Assembly: GCF_005144715.1 (NCBI RefSeq) | Contig: NZ_SWKR01000002.1 | Span: 868,001 to 932,000 of the forward strand | DNA from: Sphingomonas baiyangensis | GTDB lineage: Bacteria; Pseudomonadota; Alphaproteobacteria; Sphingomonadales; Sphingomonadaceae | Length of the DNA stretch: 64,000 nucleotides | Direction: 5' to 3' | In this document: one piece after another, positions 60,734-64,000 of the stretch | Numbering within the stretch: position 1 is the stretch's first letter | How the letters are laid out: each line of letters begins with the position of its first letter | Position numbers and translations under genes: made by a program | The notes under the pieces: generated by a model | Database searches by the model: none | What the model saw: only the letters and a program-made list of their open reading frames with translations | What the model was told of the DNA's origin: nothing

Positions 60734-61780
60734 TCAAGCCGTGGCCGCCTCCCGCGCTTCGGCGTCCATCATCGCCTGTAACATGCGGCGTCCCAGTACC
60801 GCATTGTGATCGCTCTTTATCATCAGCTCGGGCGGATTGCCGCCCACCAGCGCGATCATCTTCTCAATCTCGACCGAAGCGAAGATATCCTCGTCGATCA
60901 CCGGCGCCAGAAACTTGGCCGATCGCTCGGCATGGTCGGGGTCCATGGTGGCGATGCCGAAGAAATAATAGGTGCTCGTGGGTGTCGACGGCGTGATCGC
61001 GTGGAACGGGCGCGATCGTGCCAGCGGCTCGCCCCAGCTTTCGGCATCGCCGGTGGCGACAAAATGATCGCCGATGCCGGCGTGCAATCCCGGCAGGTGG
61101 AAATCCATGCCCACCACCTGATCGACCAGGCCCGTCACCCCCCGCCGCGCCATCGCCGGCGTCGGTTCGCAATCGCGGATATAGCGCCGGCTGCGCAGCA
61201 CGCGCGGTTCCTGCGTGACCGTTTCGGGGGTGCGCGCATTCTCGATCGTGCCGATGCTCGAACTGTGCAGGAAGGCGAGGTGCGACAGGTCGAGCAGATT
61301 GTCGTTGAGCAGCTGGTAGCGGCACGCGACCTCGTGCGTGAACAGCGGCTCGGGATAGAGGCCGGGCGTGGTAAAGCCGATATCGTCGAGATCGGGCAGC
61401 AGCGCGGGATTGGCAGCCGCGTCGCCCATCCAGATCCACAGCCACATGCCATGCTCGACCAGCGGATAGGTGGGAATGCGGTAGCTGCGCGGCACGTGCG
61501 CTTGCGCGGGAATGTCGACGCACGCCCCGTCGGCGCCGAACGCGATGCCGTGATAGCCGCAGACGATGGTATCGCCTCTCAGGCATGAGGCGCCGAGCGG
61601 AAAATGGCGGTGGGGGCAACGCCCGCCCACTGCCACCGCAACCCCGTCCTCCTTGCGATACAGCACCACCGGCTGGTTGAGGATGATGCGCGACACCAGC
61701 GCCCGCCCCACGTCACGCGCGAACGCCGCGACATACCAGGCATTGCGCACGGCGAACGAGCCTTCGCGGAACGGATACAT
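60734..61780 (-). CDS. Rieske non-heme iron oxygenase alpha subunit (second copy)
   Basis: This 348-residue oxygenase has Rieske ligands Cys55, His57, Cys74 and His77 (CPHRHFPLGASC...CGYHG) and the iron site Asp164, His167, His172 (NDNLLDLSHLAFLH). It is a phthalate/vanillate-type single subunit and a paralog of the enzyme at 53161-54216. No reductase or ferredoxin gene is in the window. The ribosome binding site GGGAGAG sits inside one arm of a 16-base inverted repeat that ends two bases before the ATG. Confidence 0.9.
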   Translation of the reverse strand: MYPFREGSFAVRNAWYVAAFARDVGRALVSRIILNQPVVLYRKEDGVAVAVGGRCPHRHFPLGASCLRGDTIVCGYHGIAFGADGACVDIPAQAHVPRSYRIPTYPLVEHGMWLWIWMGDAAANPALLPDLDDIGFTTPGLYPEPLFTHEVACRYQLLNDNLLDLSHLAFLHSSSIGTIENARTPETVTQEPRVLRSRRYIRDCEPTPAMARRGVTGLVDQVVGMDFHLPGLHAGIGDHFVATGDAESWGEPLARSRPFHAITPSTPTSTYYFFGIATMDPDHAERSAKFLAPVIDEDIFASVEIEKMIALVGGNPPELMIKSDHNAVLGRRMLQAMMDAEAREAATA

Positions 61781-61782
61781 CG

Positions 61783-61825
61783 CGCTCTCCCACAAAGCGA
61801 ACTATGTTAGCTTTGTGGGAGAGCG
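61783..61825. promoter_or_regulatory. 16-base perfect inverted repeat over the Rieske promoter/RBS
   Basis: CGCTCTCCCACAAAGC (61783-61798) and GCTTTGTGGGAGAGCG (61810-61825) are exact reverse complements with an 11-base spacer. Nearly the whole 56-base gap between the ketopantoate-reductase-family stop and the Rieske start is this element. On the minus strand a TTGACA (61840-61835) lies just upstream and a poor -10 (CACAAA) falls in the first arm, so a bound protein would block transcription. In RNA the hairpin would hide the ribosome binding site. Confidence 0.6.
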
Positions 61826-61836
61826 GCTTATGGTTG

Positions 61837-62769
61837 TCAATCGCCGATCGCCGCCGGTGCTTCGACAAGCCGCACCAGATCGGCGAGCGTGGCAGTGACC
61901 GGTACGTCGCGGCCCTGTGCGCGCGCGATGCGCTCGATCGCGCCGTTAATCGATTCGATCTCGGTGCGGCGACCCGCTTCGCGATCCTGAAGCATCGACG
62001 CCTTGTGATGCAGATGGTGCGCCAGCGCATGATCGATCCGCGCCTCGATCGCCGCGGGATCGACGGCGACGCCCTCGCCCGCCGCGGTCTCCACCGCTTC
62101 GCGCACCACGGCGCTGGCGATGCGCCGTGTCGCCGCGACGTTCATCTGCCCTACGCGCAGCCCGGTCAGTGCCGCCAGCGTGTTGAGCGCGGCGTTGAAC
62201 GCCACCTTCTCCCAGATCGCGGTGCGCACCGTCGGATCGACGCTGGCGGCCAGGCCTGCGGCAGCGAGCAGGTCGGCAACGGCCCGAAGTGCAGCGTCGG
62301 GCGCGTCGGCGAACGCGCCGAGCTTGATCGTGCCCGCGCCGTGCGTCGAAACGCTTGTCGGCCCTGTCAGGTCGGCGGGCCAGTCGGTCGCGCCGATCAG
62401 GATGCGGTCGGCTGCGAACACGCCGGCAATCGCTTCGGCATTGCCCAGCCCGTTCTGCAATGTCAGCGCCAACGTGTCGCCCGCCGCCAGATGCGCAACC
62501 GAGCGGATCGCCGCCTCGCTGTGCATCCCCTTGGTGAACAGGATCACCAGGTCGGTAGGCGGCGCATCGCCGGCCAGGCATGCCGAAACGCGCGCATGAT
62601 GCTCGCCTTGCTCGTCACGCACGGTCACGCCGTCGCGCGCGAGCGCCGCGACGCGCGCGGTATCGCTATCCACCAGCATTACCTGCCGGCCTGCGGTGGC
62701 GATGCGTGCCGCGAACAGGCAGCCCATTGCCCCCGCACCGACGATCGTGACATGCGCAAGGCGGGTCAT
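61837..62769 (-). CDS. Ketopantoate reductase / D-mandelate dehydrogenase family protein
   Basis: This 310-residue enzyme has the nucleotide motif VTIVGAGAMGCLFAARI, Lys188 (WEKVAFNAALNTLAAL) and Glu270 (GRRTEIESING), the standard active-site pattern of the ketopantoate reductase family. The family also contains D-mandelate dehydrogenases. Because it is coupled to a LysR gene beside benzoylformate decarboxylase, reduction or oxidation of an aromatic 2-oxo/2-hydroxy acid is at least as likely as pantothenate synthesis. CAGGAGAG precedes the ATG. Confidence 0.82.
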   Translation of the reverse strand: MTRLAHVTIVGAGAMGCLFAARIATAGRQVMLVDSDTARVAALARDGVTVRDEQGEHHARVSACLAGDAPPTDLVILFTKGMHSEAAIRSVAHLAAGDTLALTLQNGLGNAEAIAGVFAADRILIGATDWPADLTGPTSVSTHGAGTIKLGAFADAPDAALRAVADLLAAAGLAASVDPTVRTAIWEKVAFNAALNTLAALTGLRVGQMNVAATRRIASAVVREAVETAAGEGVAVDPAAIEARIDHALAHHLHHKASMLQDREAGRRTEIESINGAIERIARAQGRDVPVTATLADLVRLVEAPAAIGD

Positions 62770-63668
62770 TCGGTCTCTCCTGAAATCAGCGGTAGCAAGT
62801 CGATAAAGGCCCGCGCCGCCGGCGGCAGCGAGCCGCGTGCGCGCTGGAGCAGGAAGAAGCGGCGCGACACATGCAGTTCGGGCACCGCGATCACGCGTAC
62901 CTGCCCCGCTGCCAGCGCGTCGGCGATCAGCGACTGCGGCAGCCAGCCGAGCAGTCGCGTCTCGGCGACGAAGCGCAGCATCGCATCGTGCGATGTCGTC
63001 TCGAGCGCGATGCGCGGCGTGACCCCCGCACCCGTCGCCGCGACGGTCTCCAGAAACATCCGCCGCGGCGCCATGGCTTCCAGCGGCATCACCCAGTCGC
63101 ATGCCAGTACCGCTGCCAGACTGGTGTCCGACAAGGGGTGATCGGCCGCGGCAAACACCGTGAAGCGATCATCATGGCGGCACTCGCCGATCGTCGCCAG
63201 CTCGCCGTCGTCCACCGCCGCCGAACCGATCACGAGGTCGATCTCGCGCGCGCAGAGTTGCGCCTGCAACTGTTCGTCGGGCGCCTCGATGATGCTGCAC
63301 GAAAGCCCCGGCGCGTTGGCCAGCAGCGTCCGCACGACGCCGGGCAGCAGCCCGCGCACGATCGTGCCCACCGCCCCCACGCGCACCACGCCGCGCTCGA
63401 GCCCGTCGAGCGCATCGAGCGCGCGACGCGCCTGCTCAGCCTCGAAGATCATCAGTCGGGCATAGGGCAGCAGCGTCTCGCCCGCCGCTGTCGGCGCCAT
63501 GCCGCGGGCGTGGCGCTCGAACAAGCGATGCCCCAGCCGTCGCTCCATCTCGGCGAGCGTGCGGCTGATCGCCGGCTGCGTCAGATGCACGCGCTCGGCG
63601 GCGCGGCCGATGCTGCCCGTCTCGGCAATCGCCAGGAAGGCGCGAAGCTGGCGAATCTCGATAGCCAT
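62766..63668 (-). CDS. LysR-family regulator
   Basis: This 300-residue protein has the LysR HTH in the first 60 residues (GSIGRAAERVHLTQPAISRT) and a substrate-binding domain from about 90 to 290. It is divergent from the benzoylformate decarboxylase gene, 86 bases apart. It overlaps the ketopantoate-reductase-family start by four bases. It probably activates the decarboxylase gene in response to an aromatic acid. Confidence 0.9.
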   Translation of the reverse strand: MAIEIRQLRAFLAIAETGSIGRAAERVHLTQPAISRTLAEMERRLGHRLFERHARGMAPTAAGETLLPYARLMIFEAEQARRALDALDGLERGVVRVGAVGTIVRGLLPGVVRTLLANAPGLSCSIIEAPDEQLQAQLCAREIDLVIGSAAVDDGELATIGECRHDDRFTVFAAADHPLSDTSLAAVLACDWVMPLEAMAPRRMFLETVAATGAGVTPRIALETTSHDAMLRFVAETRLLGWLPQSLIADALAAGQVRVIAVPELHVSRRFFLLQRARGSLPPAARAFIDLLPLISGETE

Positions 63669-63754
63669 GCAACCTTCGTATGGCTTTTGCGGAAATAGGC
63701 AATGGACGGCATGGCCGCCATCGGCGATAATCCGCCGCGAAAAGAGGAGAGAGG

Positions 63755-64000
63755 ATGACCACCGTCCGCGACGCCACCATTGCCTTGATGCGTGCCCATG
63801 GCATGACGCGCATCTTCGGCAATCCCGGCTCCACCGAGCTACCGATGTTCCGCGATTTCCCCGCCGATTTCGACTATGTGCTGGGGCTTCAGGAATCGGT
63901 CGTGATCGGCATGGCCGATGGCTATGCGCAGGCGACGCGCAACGCCGCGCTGGTTAATCTCCATTCGTCGGCAGGCACTGGCCATGCGCTCGGCAACCTG
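63755..64000 (+). CDS. mdlC: Benzoylformate decarboxylase (N-terminal part)
   Basis: The gene runs off the window end; 82 residues are visible. They match the ThDP-binding alpha domain of benzoylformate decarboxylase. The catalytic residues of the Pseudomonas putida enzyme fall at identical positions: Ser26 (NPGSTELP), Glu47 (GLQESVV) and His70 (NLHSSAGTG). The enzyme turns benzoylformate-type 2-oxo acids into aldehydes. A strong ribosome binding site (AAGAGGAGAG) precedes the ATG. It is divergent from the LysR gene. Confidence 0.88.
   Translation, partial: MTTVRDATIALMRAHGMTRIFGNPGSTELPMFRDFPADFDYVLGLQESVVIGMADGYAQATRNAALVNLHSSAGTGHALGNL

Noticed and set aside
61837-62769. Firm call of panE as a pantothenate gene
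   Set aside because: The family motifs fit, but the neighbours are aromatic catabolism genes and no other pantothenate gene is near, so only the family is stated.
63669-63754. A specific LysR binding box between the LysR and decarboxylase genes
   Set aside because: A loose TTC-N14-GAA pattern is present, but it is not better than others in the same short stretch.

Overview
The window reads as chromosomal DNA of a high-GC alphaproteobacterium of the order Sphingomonadales (Sphingomonas, Novosphingobium or Sphingobium type). This rests on codon use, short or overlapping gene junctions, the 29-base inverted-repeat element at 33214-33310, and family content: many MarR, TetR and MFS genes, a large TonB-dependent receptor, spinster-type MFS, DUF2794, and the HprK-related/PqqD cluster. 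No insertion sequence, integrase, phage gene, CRISPR array or rRNA was seen. No gene-free stretch exceeds about 300 bases; the longest gaps (about 140-180 bases) hold promoters, operators or repeats.

Positions 1-33,200 are mainly housekeeping. They hold a lipoprotein fragment, a CHAP hydrolase, msrB, a MarR regulator divergent from ilvE, tRNA-Gln(UUG), a large hybrid sensor kinase, glmU-glmS, and a four-gene HPr-rel-A cluster (Tat-secreted protein, PqqD-like protein, HprK-related kinase, nucleotidyltransferase). A complete phosphate locus follows, phoR-pstSCAB-phoU-phoB, tightly packed on the plus strand. Next come an MFE-2-like short-chain dehydrogenase, a DUF2157-like membrane protein, cysE with DUF2794, a TauE/SafE exporter, oxyR, a fasciclin protein, pgsA-moaD-moaE, an LplT-like MFS protein, two L,D-transpeptidase-type proteins, and nadE preceded by a 23-codon coupled leader ORF.

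Positions 33,200-64,000 form an accessory catabolic region for aromatic compounds, nearly all on the minus strand. From right to left, one tightly coupled run (49503 down to 40907) encodes DUF3237, MFS, CocE-type hydrolase, two GMC oxidoreductases, an NTF2-like protein and an aldehyde dehydrogenase. It is followed by a MarR protein with two fused MarR domains, then a second run (39794 down to 34367) with aldehyde dehydrogenase, a SnoaL/NTF2-like protein, Zn alcohol dehydrogenase, alpha/beta hydrolase and a carotenoid-oxygenase-family enzyme. That last enzyme keeps the four iron histidines and a Tyr104/Lys137 pair which I recall from lignostilbene dioxygenases. The TonB receptor, two Rieske oxygenase alpha subunits, two aromatic-acid symporters, a second DUF3237 protein, a double NTF2-like protein and six regulators follow. 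The window ends with a ketopantoate-reductase-family gene, a LysR gene and the start of benzoylformate decarboxylase.

My best reading is uptake of a bulky aromatic through the TonB receptor, oxidation of side-chain alcohols by the GMC enzymes and aldehyde dehydrogenases, cofactor-free decarboxylation or deformylation by DUF3237/NTF2-like proteins to a stilbene, cleavage by the carotenoid-oxygenase relative, and ring demethylation or hydroxylation by the Rieske enzymes. This resembles sphingomonad routes for lignin-derived dimers (phenylcoumaran or diarylpropane type). The substrate is inferred, not shown. A shared operator, GTTGA-N4-TCAAC, lies upstream of the TonB receptor and of both symporters and suggests one MarR-controlled regulon.
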